DNA of 64,000 bases, from the NCBI RefSeq assembly GCF_902833085.1, contig NZ_CADFEB010000015.1, positions 1 through 64,000 on the forward strand, written 5' to 3'. The translations under genes were made by a program, and so were the position numbers. This DNA is from Burkholderia ubonensis (lineage in GTDB: Bacteria; Pseudomonadota; Gammaproteobacteria; Burkholderiales; Burkholderiaceae). The notes under the pieces are model-generated. The model made no database searches and was not told where the DNA came from. It saw only the letters and a list, made by a program, of their open reading frames with translations. Below, piece by piece: positions 23,745 through 32,520 of the stretch (the stretch's first letter is position 1; each line of letters starts with the position of its first letter).

Positions 23745-25004
23745 ATGTCCAAGCTGAACCTGAAACTGTTGGGTCCGTGCCTGCTCGCGATCGCGATCGA
23801 CGCGATGGGCTTCGGGCTCGTGTACCCGATCATGGCGGCGATCTTTTCCGATCCCCGCTCGGGCGTGATCGGCGCCGATACGCCGGCGCACCTGCGCAAC
23901 TTTTACCTGGGTCTCGGATACGGCGTGTATCCGTTCTTCATGTTCTTCGGCTCGTCGCTGATGGGCGAGCTGTCCGACGGCTACGGCCGCCGCCGGATCA
24001 TGCTGCTGTGCGTGTTCGGCCTTGCGCTCGGCTACCTGCTGATGGCGCTCGGCGCGCTGCTGCCGAGCATCGCGCTGCTGCTGGCCGGGCGCGGCCTCAC
24101 GGGCCTGATGGCCGGCTGCCAGGGCATCGCGCAGGCCGCGATCGCGGATCTCAGCACGCCGGAGAACAAGGCGTACAACATGAGCATCATGTCCGTCGCG
24201 TTCAGCGCGGGCGTGATCGTCGGCCCCGTGCTCGGCGGCCTGACATCGGACCGCACGATCGCGCCGTTCTTCAACTACGGCACGCCGTTCCTGCTGGTCG
24301 CCGCGCTCAGCGTCGCCTGCGGGCTGTGGACGGCGCGCTGCTATCGCGACGCCGTCGCGCCGGCCGGCGCAGCACGCGTCGATCTGCTGCTGCCCGTGCG
24401 GATCATCTGCGAGGCCGGCGCGCATGGCCGCGTCGCGTGCCTGTCGGTCGTGTTCTTCCTGATGCAGGTCGGCTACGGCCTGTATCTGCAGACCATCATG
24501 CTCGCGCTGCAGACGCGCTTCCAGTACACGAGCGCGCAGCTCGGCCTGTTCAGCGGCCTGATCGGCATCTGCTTCGTGTTCGGGCTGGTGGTCGTCGTCC
24601 GGCTGATGCTGAAGGTGTGGGGCGTCGTCGAGATCGCGAGGACGGGGCTGCTCGTCGCCGGCGCCGGCCAGCTGCTGTCGGCGCTGTTCCCGCATGAAGG
24701 CGCGCTGTGGGTGCTCGGGATGGTGGTCGGCTGCTTCGACATGGTCGCCTATACGACGATGTACACCGCGTACTCGGACGCCGTCGCCGAGGACCGGCAG
24801 GGCTGGGCGCTCGGCGTCGCCGGCTCGGTGATGGCGATCGCGTGGGTCGTGACGGGCTTCCTCACGAACCTGCTGCCCGTGCTGGGCGAGCTCGGCCTGC
24901 TGGCGGCCGGCGGCCTGAGCTTCGTGCTGAGCTTCGCGGTGATGACGGCGTATGGCCGGCGCTGGGCCGCGCCGGCGGTGCGGGTCGGCGCGCAGCGCGT
25001 ATAG
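23745..25004 (+). CDS. MFS transporter, TetA/BCR-like drug exporter type
   Basis: 419 residues from ATG 23745, 12 membrane helices. The start LLAIAIDAMGFGLVYPIMAA and the loop 2-3 motif GELSDGYGRRRIMLLC are those of drug:H+ antiporters of the 12-helix type. A second copy after the central loop starts VACLSVVFFLMQVGYGLYL. It is 55 bases from a co-directional LysR gene that may share its transcript. Substrate unknown. Confidence 0.85.
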   Translation: MSKLNLKLLGPCLLAIAIDAMGFGLVYPIMAAIFSDPRSGVIGADTPAHLRNFYLGLGYGVYPFFMFFGSSLMGELSDGYGRRRIMLLCVFGLALGYLLMALGALLPSIALLLAGRGLTGLMAGCQGIAQAAIADLSTPENKAYNMSIMSVAFSAGVIVGPVLGGLTSDRTIAPFFNYGTPFLLVAALSVACGLWTARCYRDAVAPAGAARVDLLLPVRIICEAGAHGRVACLSVVFFLMQVGYGLYLQTIMLALQTRFQYTSAQLGLFSGLIGICFVFGLVVVVRLMLKVWGVVEIARTGLLVAGAGQLLSALFPHEGALWVLGMVVGCFDMVAYTTMYTAYSDAVAEDRQGWALGVAGSVMAIAWVVTGFLTNLLPVLGELGLLAAGGLSFVLSFAVMTAYGRRWAAPAVRVGAQRV

Positions 25005-25059
25005 TGCGCGGACACGGCGCATGCCGTGCGGGTCCGTTCATTACCATTCCGGGGAACCT

Positions 25060-25983
25060 ATGGATTTGCTGTCCGCGATGCGCATCTTCGTACGGGTGGT
25101 CGAGCGCGGCAACCTGTCGCGCGCCGCGCGGGATCTCGGCCTCGGCCAGCCCGCCGTCAGCGATCGCATCGAGCGGCTCGAACGGCATCTCGGGGTCCGG
25201 CTGCTCCTGCGCAGCACGCGCGCGGTGTCGTGCACGGACGAGGGCGCGCTGTTCTACCAGAAGAGCAAGGTCGTCCTCGACGCGGCGGACGAAGCGCAGG
25301 CCGCGGTGACGCCCGGCGACGACGCCGTGCGCGGACGCATCCGGATCGCCGCGCCGCACGGGATCGGCGAGGTCGTGCTGCCCGGCGTGATGGCGGCGAT
25401 TCGCGAACGGCATCCGAAGCTGCTGATCGATCTCGTGCTGAACGACGCCGTCACCGACCCGGTGACCGAGGGCGTGGACATCTCGCTGCGGCTCGGCGCG
25501 CTCGGGAACGGCAACTTCGTCGCGCGCCGGCTCGGCCACGTGCGCCGCGTGCTGGTCGCGGCGCGCGCGTATGTGGATGCGCACGGCCGGCCGCAGCAGC
25601 CGGCCGATCTCGCCGCGCATCCGTTCATCCGCGTGGCGGGACTGTTTGCCGACGGTCAGCTGCGGCTGGCGCGCGCATCGGAGGCGCCGCGGCCGACGCC
25701 GATCGATATCGTCGTCAGCACGAGCCATTGGCGGCCCGCATACGAGATGCTGGTCGGCGGTGCGGGCATCGGCGTGCTGCAGGAACCCGTCTGCGGTGAT
25801 GCCCTGGCGAGCGGCCGGCTCGTCGAGCTGCTGCCCGGCCATACGGTGCCGGGCTTCGAGCTGCATGCGCTGTATCCGGCCGCGCGGCCGGCGCCGGCGA
25901 AAACGCAGGCCGTGATGAAGATCCTGGAGGCGCAGCTGCGTCCGGCGTTCGCGACGGACGCGGCGCGGTTGCGCGAAGCATGA
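25060..25983 (+). CDS. LysR-family regulator
   Basis: 307 residues from ATG 25060 (GGGGAAC upstream). DLLSAMRIFVRVVERGNLSR, then GLGQPAVSDRIERLERHLG, is the LysR helix-turn-helix. The effector half (RIRIAAPHGIGEVVLPGVMA, VTEGVDISLRLGALGNGNFV) belongs to the CrgA/DsdC-like group, often local repressors of oxidoreductases and transporters. It lies between the MFS exporter and the convergent Old Yellow Enzyme gene. Confidence 0.9.
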   Translation: MDLLSAMRIFVRVVERGNLSRAARDLGLGQPAVSDRIERLERHLGVRLLLRSTRAVSCTDEGALFYQKSKVVLDAADEAQAAVTPGDDAVRGRIRIAAPHGIGEVVLPGVMAAIRERHPKLLIDLVLNDAVTDPVTEGVDISLRLGALGNGNFVARRLGHVRRVLVAARAYVDAHGRPQQPADLAAHPFIRVAGLFADGQLRLARASEAPRPTPIDIVVSTSHWRPAYEMLVGGAGIGVLQEPVCGDALASGRLVELLPGHTVPGFELHALYPAARPAPAKTQAVMKILEAQLRPAFATDAARLREA

Positions 25984-25995
25984 GCGCGCGCCGCG

Positions 25996-27231
25996 TCACG
26001 CCCCCGCAGGGTTCCACCGGCGATACCGCTGCGTCAGCCTGCGCGTGCGGAGCTGGTCGAGCACGAGGCTCAGGACCGCCGAGTAACGACGCGGCGGATG
26101 CCGTCCGGCGCCGATCGCGCGCAGGCTGCGCTTGACGAGCGCCATCGTGGCCAGGCCGGCGGCGCCCTTGTCGCGCCAATCGACCTGCACGACGGGCGCG
26201 TCGATCGCCTGACCGTCGCGCCAGCGCTTCGGCAGGTCCGGGACGGACGCCAGCGCGGTCGCCATGCCGACCACCGCGACGCCTTGCTCGAGCACCGCTT
26301 CCGCCACGGGCTGCCGGCGAATCCCGCCGGTCGTCATCACCGGCATCCGGGCGATCGCGGCGATGTCGCGCGCGAACGTCAGGAAATAGGCTTCGCGCGC
26401 GAGCGTGCGGCCGTCCGCGGTGCGGCCCTGCATCGCCGGGCTTTCATAGCTGCCGCCGGACAGTTCGACGAGATCGACGGGCAATGCGTTGAGCTGCAGC
26501 ACGATCTGCTTCGCGTCGTCCTCGGAAAACCCGCCGCGCTGGAAGTCCGCGGAATTGAGCTTGACCGCGACGCTGAACGCCGCGCCGACCCGCGCGCGCA
26601 CCGCGCGCACGACCGACATCAGCAGCCGCGCGCGGTTTTCCGGCGAGCCGCCCCAGTCGTCCTGGCGCCGGTTGGTCAGCGGCGACAGGAACTGCGAGAT
26701 CAGGTAGCCGTGCGCCGCATGGATCTGCACGCCGTCGAATCCGGCCGCCTCGGCCGCCGCCGCGGTGTCGGCAAAGCGCTCGATCACCTCGTGGATCTCG
26801 GCTTCGGTCATCTCGCGGGGCGTCGCGATCAGCTTGCTGTGCCGGCCGAGGTCGACCGGCACGGCGGACGGAGCCCAGCCGTCGCGGCCCATCGCCGCCA
26901 GCACCTGCCGCCCGGGGTGGTTGATCTGCATCCACACGCGCGCGCCGTGCCGGCGCGCGGCGGCTGCCCACGCGCGGAACGGCTCGAGCGGCGTGTTGCG
27001 TTCCAGCACGACGCCGCCCGGGCCGGTCAGCGCGCGCGCGTCGATCATCACGTTGCCGGTGATCAGCAGGCCTGCGCCGCCGGCGCCCCAAGCGGCATAC
27101 AGGCGTCGCAGCGCTTCGCCGGGCAACTGGCCCGGGTCGGCCATGTTTTCCTCCATCGCGGCCTTCGCGATGCGGTTGGGCAGGGTGGCGCCGTTGGGCA
27201 GCGTCAGCGGGGCAAAGAGCGGTGTCGTCAT
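25996..27231 (-). CDS. NADH:flavin oxidoreductase (Old Yellow Enzyme family)
   Basis: 411 residues, FMN TIM barrel. LPNRIAKAAMEENMADPG, VWMQINHPGRQVLAAMG, FDGVQIHAAHGYLISQFLSP, and NRRQDDWGGSPENRARLL are typical of the larger OYE subgroup (with the NHPGRQ and HAAHGYL active-site His). MPVMTTGGIRR binds the FMN phosphate. It reduces activated C=C bonds. A MerR regulator is divergent with a short shared promoter that holds an inverted repeat. Confidence 0.92.
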   Translation of the reverse strand: MTTPLFAPLTLPNGATLPNRIAKAAMEENMADPGQLPGEALRRLYAAWGAGGAGLLITGNVMIDARALTGPGGVVLERNTPLEPFRAWAAAARRHGARVWMQINHPGRQVLAAMGRDGWAPSAVPVDLGRHSKLIATPREMTEAEIHEVIERFADTAAAAEAAGFDGVQIHAAHGYLISQFLSPLTNRRQDDWGGSPENRARLLMSVVRAVRARVGAAFSVAVKLNSADFQRGGFSEDDAKQIVLQLNALPVDLVELSGGSYESPAMQGRTADGRTLAREAYFLTFARDIAAIARMPVMTTGGIRRQPVAEAVLEQGVAVVGMATALASVPDLPKRWRDGQAIDAPVVQVDWRDKGAAGLATMALVKRSLRAIGAGRHPPRRYSAVLSLVLDQLRTRRLTQRYRRWNPAGA

Positions 27232-27272
27232 CGGAAGACCTGTTCGATAGGCTTGATGCGCCTATACTAAGT

Positions 27273-27288
27273 TTCAAGCCAACTTGAA
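27273..27288. promoter_or_regulatory. MerR-type operator between OYE and merR-like genes
   Basis: TTCAAG-N4-CTTGAA inverted repeat, with an extended AGTTTCAAG / AACTTGAAG match, centred in the 70-base gap between the two divergent genes. MerR regulators bind such dyads inside over-long promoter spacers. Confidence 0.65.
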
Positions 27289-27301
27289 GGTCAAGAGCGC
27301 T

Positions 27302-27778
27302 ATGAAGATCGGGGAATTGGCCGCACGGACCGGCATGACGACGTCCGCCATCCGCTTCTACGAGCAGAGCGGCCTGTTGCCGCCGGCCGGCCGCGGCGCG
27401 AACGGCTACCGGATCTACGACGAGGCCGCGGCGGAGCGGCTGCGGCAGATCCAGCTCGCGCAGCGGCTCGGTTTCTCGCTCGATGAAATGCGCGGCGTCG
27501 CCGAGGACATGGACGCGTTCGCGAAGGAGGGCCTGCTCGCGCGCATCGACGAGCGGTTGCGCGAGATCGACGCGCTGCGCGTCAAGCTGGACTCGCAGCG
27601 CGGGGAGTTGCAGCAGATCCGCGACACGCTTCAGGCCGAATGGGAGGCGGGGCGGTGCCTCAAGGTGGACGCGCTGCAGGCGCAAGCGCCGGCGGCGGCC
27701 GCGACGGGCCGGCGCGCCCGGCGGGTCGCCCCTGCGCAGGATTTCGGCGGGCGCAGGAAAGCGGCCGGCAATCCGTAG
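27302..27778 (+). CDS. MerR-family regulator
   Basis: 158 residues. The winged helix starts at MKIGELAARTGMTTSAIRFY, followed by EQSGLLPPAGRGANGYRIYD and the coiled helix LLARIDERLREIDALRVKLD. No metal-binding cysteine pair as in MerR/CueR; the single Cys near residue 121 is not in such a motif. It is therefore of the organic-effector or SoxR-like regulatory type without an iron-sulfur cluster. The start at 27302 is favoured over a GTG/ATG slightly upstream because the domain begins there. It likely controls the divergent OYE gene. Confidence 0.9.
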   Translation: MKIGELAARTGMTTSAIRFYEQSGLLPPAGRGANGYRIYDEAAAERLRQIQLAQRLGFSLDEMRGVAEDMDAFAKEGLLARIDERLREIDALRVKLDSQRGELQQIRDTLQAEWEAGRCLKVDALQAQAPAAAATGRRARRVAPAQDFGGRRKAAGNP

Positions 27779-27909
27779 CGCGCCGCGCCCGGGCCGCGCG
27801 GCGTGAGCGGCCTGTTGCGACGCGCAAGTGAGCGATCGCTTCGGGCGAGCGAGCCGCGCGATGATGGTCGACGCGGCCCCTCTGTGCGTTCGGTTTGCGG
27901 CGGCGCGGG

Positions 27910-28434
27910 TCAGTCGTTCCGGTCGATCGCGTCGACGGCGCTTGCCAGCACCGCGCGCGCCTTGTCGCGCCGCCGCCGCGCGAGCCGCTCCGCGCCCGTC
28001 TGCCGTTCGTGCTCGCCGGCGATGAATGCCTGGATGTCGGGGAGCCTGCGGATCGTGCCGCGCGAGCCCCACTGGCCGTCCGGCATCTCCTTCGGAAAGA
28101 CCCATACGCGCGGCGCGACATCCTCGTGCGTGCCGCCTTCGGCGCGCACGACGGCCGCGGTGATCTCCCTGACGAGCGTTTCCCGCGCGGCATCCGTGTA
28201 TTGCCCCTCCGGCACCGTCGGCACGATCCGGTAGCGCGGCCGCGTCGACGGCACGCCGCCCACGTATGTCGCGGCGGGGCGGTGCAGAAACAGCACGGAT
28301 ACGCTTTGCGCGTTCGCGTTGTCCGGCTCGAAGCCTTCGGCCCGCAGCAGGATGTCGGTCATCTCCTTGAGCAGGCGCGCCTCGGCTTCGGGCGTCAGCG
28401 CGTCCTGCGGAATCAGTGCGTCGATCATCGGCAT
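27910..28434 (-). CDS. Tandem tautomerase-superfamily protein
   Basis: 174 residues. After Met comes Pro, the catalytic base of 4-oxalocrotonate tautomerases. Two beta-alpha-beta units follow: IDALIPQDALTPEAEARLLK with VSVLFLHRP, and a second with PTVPEGQYTDAARETLVREI and APRVWVFPKEMPDGQWG. The second unit lacks its own N-terminal Pro, as in fused family members. A charged tail of about 35 residues (RRRRDKARAVLA) is extra. It probably isomerises an unsaturated acid. It is divergent to a GlxA-type regulator 102 bases away. Confidence 0.75.
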   Translation of the reverse strand: MPMIDALIPQDALTPEAEARLLKEMTDILLRAEGFEPDNANAQSVSVLFLHRPAATYVGGVPSTRPRYRIVPTVPEGQYTDAARETLVREITAAVVRAEGGTHEDVAPRVWVFPKEMPDGQWGSRGTIRRLPDIQAFIAGEHERQTGAERLARRRRDKARAVLASAVDAIDRND

Positions 28435-28536
28435 GTCGATCGTCCTTCGTCGGTGGTTGGGACGGGACCATCATCGCGCTTGCGCCACGTTGCGGCGAGT
28501 GGCAGGATCGCCATTGTTCAAGGAAATTCAGACAGC

Positions 28537-29562
28537 ATGGCCATCGTCCGCATCTGGGTCTACGACGGGATCCTGGCGTCCGGCGTCGCCGGCCCGATCG
28601 ACGTGTTCAACGCCGCGAACAGCCTGGGCGCGAGCACGTCGTCGCCGAAACTCGTCTGGCGCGTCGAGTCGCTCGACGGCCAGCCCGTGCGCGCCGCCTC
28701 CGGGCAGGCCATCGCGGTGGACGGGCGCATCGACGCCCGCAAGCGCGCCGACGCGATCCTCGTGACCGCGCCGTTCGTCGCCGACATGGACACGTTCCTC
28801 GCCCGCGACGACCGGGTGCGCGCGCTGTCGTCCGCGCTGCGCCGTCAGCATCAGGCCGGCGCGTTGCTCGCGTCGTATTGCACGGGCAGTTATCTGCTGG
28901 CCGAGGCCGGGCTGCTCGACGGCCGGATCGCGACGACTCACTGGGCGAGGGCGACGGATTTCCTGCGGCGCTACCCGAAGGTCGAACTGCGCGCGCATGA
29001 AGTCCTGACGGAGCAGGCCGGCATCGTGTGCAGCGGCGCGGTGACGTCCTATCTCAACCTGGCGCTGCGCGTCGTCGAACGGCTCGCCGATGCGCGGCTG
29101 GCGGCGCGCGTCGCGAAGCTGTTGCTGATCGACGTCAATCGCGCGTCGCAAGCGTCGTACGCGACGCTGCTCGACGACCACGGGCATACCGACCCGCTCG
29201 TCGCGCGCGCCCAGCGCCGGATGGAGGCGACGCTGCGGCAACGGTTCCGGCTGGCCGACCTCGCCGCCGAGCTGGCCGTGAGCGAGCGCACGCTCAACCG
29301 GCGTTTCCGGCAGGCGGTGGGCGATGCGCCGCTGGGGTATCTGCAGACGTTGCGCGTCGAGGTCGCCAAGCGCTTGCTGGAGGCGGGCAACGTCAGCCTC
29401 GACGCGATCGGCGAGCAGGTCGGCTATGGCGACCTGAGCACGTTCCGGCAGCTGTTCAAGCGCAAGACGGGGCTGTCGCCGCGCGAGTACCAGCGCCGGT
29501 TCGCGCAATCGCTGGAGCCCGATGTGGAGGACGATTCCGTCGATCGTCCGGCGGGACGGTAA
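28537..29562 (+). CDS. GlxA-family AraC regulator with DJ-1/PfpI-like domain
   Basis: 341 residues. The N-terminal part is a class I amidotransferase-like (DJ-1/PfpI) domain with the nucleophile-elbow region LLASYCTGSYLLAEAGLLDG at about residue 120. The C-terminal part has two helix-turn-helices (LADLAAELAVSERTLNRRFR, and VSLDAIGEQVGYGDLSTFRQ), the AraC pattern, ending KTGLSPREYQRRF. Such proteins sense small metabolites. It is divergent to the tandem tautomerase and may control it. GGAAATTCAGACAGC precedes ATG 28537. Confidence 0.9.
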   Translation: MAIVRIWVYDGILASGVAGPIDVFNAANSLGASTSSPKLVWRVESLDGQPVRAASGQAIAVDGRIDARKRADAILVTAPFVADMDTFLARDDRVRALSSALRRQHQAGALLASYCTGSYLLAEAGLLDGRIATTHWARATDFLRRYPKVELRAHEVLTEQAGIVCSGAVTSYLNLALRVVERLADARLAARVAKLLLIDVNRASQASYATLLDDHGHTDPLVARAQRRMEATLRQRFRLADLAAELAVSERTLNRRFRQAVGDAPLGYLQTLRVEVAKRLLEAGNVSLDAIGEQVGYGDLSTFRQLFKRKTGLSPREYQRRFAQSLEPDVEDDSVDRPAGR

Positions 29563-29568
29563 CGAACT

Positions 29569-29781
29569 TCAACCGATCCCGAAGTCGTCGTTGCTGTCCG
29601 GAATCGAATTCAGCAACGATTCGAACCATCGCCAGCCGACGATGCCGAGCGCGAATGCGCCGGCTGCGGCGAATGCCGAGCGGACGGCACGGGAACGGGA
29701 ACCGTTGCGCGGTTCCTTCCGCAATGATGCGGGCGACAGCGGGCCGGCGAACGCCGTTCGCCGCGAGCAGCAGGATTGCAT
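29569..29781 (-). CDS. Small hypothetical protein with one membrane segment
   Basis: 70 residues from ATG 29781 with GGAG nine bases upstream. Basic N-terminal half (MQSCCSRRTAFAGPLSPASL, then RKEPRNGSRSRAV), one hydrophobic helix (FAAAGAFALGIVGW), and a short acidic tail (NSIPDSNDDFGIG). It fills an otherwise empty gap between two AraC genes. Family unknown; it could be a spurious frame, but the ribosome site and the clear helix argue for a gene. Confidence 0.45.
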   Translation of the reverse strand: MQSCCSRRTAFAGPLSPASLRKEPRNGSRSRAVRSAFAAAGAFALGIVGWRWFESLLNSIPDSNDDFGIG

Positions 29782-29982
29782 GGCGGTCTCCGGAAGGATC
29801 GAATGCCCCGATCGTAGCGAGCCGATCGCGAGCCCGCGCGCATGCAAGGATCGGCGCGAACAGAAACGGATGATCGTTTTCGCGTCGACGCCCGCATTCG
29901 ACGCGGCGCGGCCGACGGCAAGCGCGCCGGCCGAAACGGCGTCACAATGCGCATTCGATTCGCGACTTGAGGTGAGGATGCG

Positions 29983-30906
29983 ATGAGCAATGCGATTCCG
30001 GCCGCGCACCCGGACCACAACGTGCCGGTCATCCTGCGTTCCAGCGCCGAACGCGGCTGGCAAGGCTTCGGCGCGGCGCTGCTGGGCATCCGCGCGGGCA
30101 CCCACCGGATTCCGGCGGCCGACTACCACCGGGTCGGCGTGCACGTCGGCGCGCCCGTGCGCGCGCACTGCGTGTGCGACGGGAGCCGGTCCGCGCGCAT
30201 CCAGGCGCACGGCGACGCCGACGTGATCCCGGCCGGGCTGCCCGGCCAGTGGACCGACGACGGCGACTGCCGGATCCTGCGCATTTCGATCAGCGACGCG
30301 TTCGCGCGCGCGACCTTCGACCAGCTCGAACTCAAGCCGTCGCAGGCGCAGATCCGCCGGCGCATGCAGGTGCGCGACCCGCGCCTGCAGCACATCGCGT
30401 GGGCGCTGGCCGCCGAGCTGGAAGCGGACGACGCATCGGACCCGCTCTACGCGGAAAGCCTGTGCACGGCGCTGGTCGCGCGGCTCGTCGACGCCGCGCC
30501 GGCGTTTCGCGGCAGGCGGCGCGCGCTCGCGCCGAAGGCTGCCGCGCGCGTGATCGACTACATCGAGGGCAACCTCGAGCGGCGGCTGACGCTGACCGAA
30601 CTCGCCGCGCTGGCGGCGATCAGCGTGCCGCATTTCAAGGTGCTGTTTCGCGAGACGCTCGGCATGCCCGTGCATCAGTACGTCGTGCAGCGCCGCGTCG
30701 AGCGCGCGAAGGCGCTGCTGCTCGAAGGCCGGCTCAGCATCAGCCAGATCGCGCTCGAAGCGGGATTCGCGCACCAGAGCCACATGGCGAACTGGATGAA
30801 CCGCCTGCTCGGCGCGACGCCGCGCGAGATCGCCCGCTCGGCGGCGGCGCAGGCCGTGACGCGCGCCGCCGGCAGCGTCCGGGACGATCAGCCCGCGCCG
30901 CACTGA
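29983..30906 (+). CDS. AraC-family regulator
   Basis: 307 residues. The N-terminal effector half is unassigned. The C-terminal AraC domain starts at about residue 185: RVIDYIEGNLERRLTLTELA, ISVPHFKVLFRETLGMPVHQ, VQRRVERAKALLLEGRLSIS, then IALEAGFAHQSHMANWMNR. Both helix-turn-helices are complete. The neighbouring convergent MFS gene may be a target, but no direct evidence is seen. Confidence 0.9.
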   Translation: MSNAIPAAHPDHNVPVILRSSAERGWQGFGAALLGIRAGTHRIPAADYHRVGVHVGAPVRAHCVCDGSRSARIQAHGDADVIPAGLPGQWTDDGDCRILRISISDAFARATFDQLELKPSQAQIRRRMQVRDPRLQHIAWALAAELEADDASDPLYAESLCTALVARLVDAAPAFRGRRRALAPKAAARVIDYIEGNLERRLTLTELAALAAISVPHFKVLFRETLGMPVHQYVVQRRVERAKALLLEGRLSISQIALEAGFAHQSHMANWMNRLLGATPREIARSAAAQAVTRAAGSVRDDQPAPH

Positions 30907-31126
30907 ATCCGCGTACGGGTCGCTGTCCGGCGCGTTGCCCTGCCGTCGGTCCGGGCCTCGAAACCGGCCGAGGGCATCGTCCGCGAGCCCCAGCGATGCC
31001 AGCCGGGCACCGGCAGGATCGAGCCGAGACTGCCGCCGAATTGATGGAAGGACGGGGCGAGGCCGATCGCCGTCGATCGCGAGCCCCGCGGCCGCGAGCG
31101 CGAGGTCGCGCGGCCCGAGACACGCA

Positions 31127-32335
31127 TCAGCGCGCGAGCCCCTTCTGCACGTACCACGACAGCGGCAGCGTCAGCAGCAGGAGCGCCGCCAGCGCGATCA
31201 GCGCGGCGGGAACGCCGGCGACGTCGCCCAATCGCCCGAACACCACGGGCGCCAGCGCGCCGCCGCCGATGGTGCCCGTATAGAACAGCGCGAACGCCTG
31301 GTCGCGCCGGCCGGCGCCCGCCAGTTCCGGCACCACGCCGTACAGCACCGACGACGTGCCGTTCAGCGCGAGCCCGAGCAGCGGCAGCATCGCCATCATC
31401 GCGACGAGCGGCGCGAACACCGCGAAGAGGATCAGCAGCGACGTCGCGGATTCGGTCAGCCACACCGTCTTCATCATGCCGATGCGCGCGCCCAGATAGC
31501 CGCAGAGCAGCTTGCCGAATGCGCCGCCGACGAACAGCAGCGTCAGCGCGAGGCCGATGCCGGCGGTGCCGGCGCCCTTGCTCTTCAGCAGGAACGGCAG
31601 GAACGTGAGAAACCCCATGCGCACCGCGCTGTCGAGGGTGCCGGTGGCCAGCAGCGCCCGCAGGCCGGCGCGCGAGCCGGCGCTGGCCGCCGCGCCGGGC
31701 GCCGTCTTGCGGGCGGCACGTGCGGGGTGTTGCGACGGAATCAGCCATGCCATCAGCAGCGCCGACACCACGCCGAGCAGGCCGATCAGCGTCGCGCTGG
31801 TGCGCCAGGTCACGACCGTCAGCAGCAGGCCGATCAGCCCCGGAATCAGCGTCTTGCCGATGTCGCCCGAGAAGTTGTATTGCGACAGCGCCTCCTTGAC
31901 GCCGCCGCCGGCCTCGTATGCATCGGTGACCATCGACGACGCGAGCGGGTGCTGGGTGCTCGCGCCGAGCCCGCCCAGCACGAGCGCGATCAGCAGCACC
32001 GCGAGCCCGCCGGCCTGGCCGGCGACCAGGTACGCGAGGCCGGCGAGCGCGGTGCCGCCGACCAGCAGGCGCTTGCGTCCCCAGCGGCCGGCCGCGCGGC
32101 TCGCGAGCAGCTGGAAGCCGGCCATCATGCCGGAATAGGCGCCGCGCAACAGGCCGACCTGCGCATAGTTGATGCCGAATTGCGCCTGCCAGATCGGCAG
32201 CAGCACATAGATGACGTCCGTGAGCCCGTCGTGCACCGCGTGCGCGCCGCATGCGGCCCATAGCGAGCGGCGGCGCGTGGATGCGTCGCCCGCGTCAGGT
32301 GCGCCTAGAGAGTGGCCGTTGGTCAGTTCGCTCAT
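31127..32335 (-). CDS. MFS transporter, fosmidomycin-resistance (Fsr)-like
   Basis: 402 residues, 12 helices. CGAHAVHDGLTDVIYVLLPI near the start and GGLGASTQHPLASSMVTDAY in helix 4-5 are hallmarks of the Fsr branch of exporters. A long central loop (PSQHPARAARKTAPGAAASA) separates the halves. Inner membrane. The start ATG 32335 is preceded by a modest AACGATG context; no strong ribosome site is seen. Confidence 0.83.
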   Translation of the reverse strand: MSELTNGHSLGAPDAGDASTRRRSLWAACGAHAVHDGLTDVIYVLLPIWQAQFGINYAQVGLLRGAYSGMMAGFQLLASRAAGRWGRKRLLVGGTALAGLAYLVAGQAGGLAVLLIALVLGGLGASTQHPLASSMVTDAYEAGGGVKEALSQYNFSGDIGKTLIPGLIGLLLTVVTWRTSATLIGLLGVVSALLMAWLIPSQHPARAARKTAPGAAASAGSRAGLRALLATGTLDSAVRMGFLTFLPFLLKSKGAGTAGIGLALTLLFVGGAFGKLLCGYLGARIGMMKTVWLTESATSLLILFAVFAPLVAMMAMLPLLGLALNGTSSVLYGVVPELAGAGRRDQAFALFYTGTIGGGALAPVVFGRLGDVAGVPAALIALAALLLLTLPLSWYVQKGLAR

Positions 32336-32520
32336 CGTTGTTTTTGTGCTGCGGGTCGGAAGCGGGTCATTTAATCAGAATGCAACGGGAATGAACAGCG
32401 AGCGGTTTTCTACTGCACGCCGACGCCGTCATCCATTCGTGCTCGTTTCATCCGCGCATGCGCGCCGGCGCGGCCGCGCGTGCCGATAATCGCCGCACAT
32501 CCCCCCAACAGGAGCGAATC

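Noticed and set aside
29563..29982. Antisense extension of the small gene at 29569 across the AraC gene
   Set aside because: The part beyond 29781 lies opposite a real AraC gene and has no gene-like motifs.
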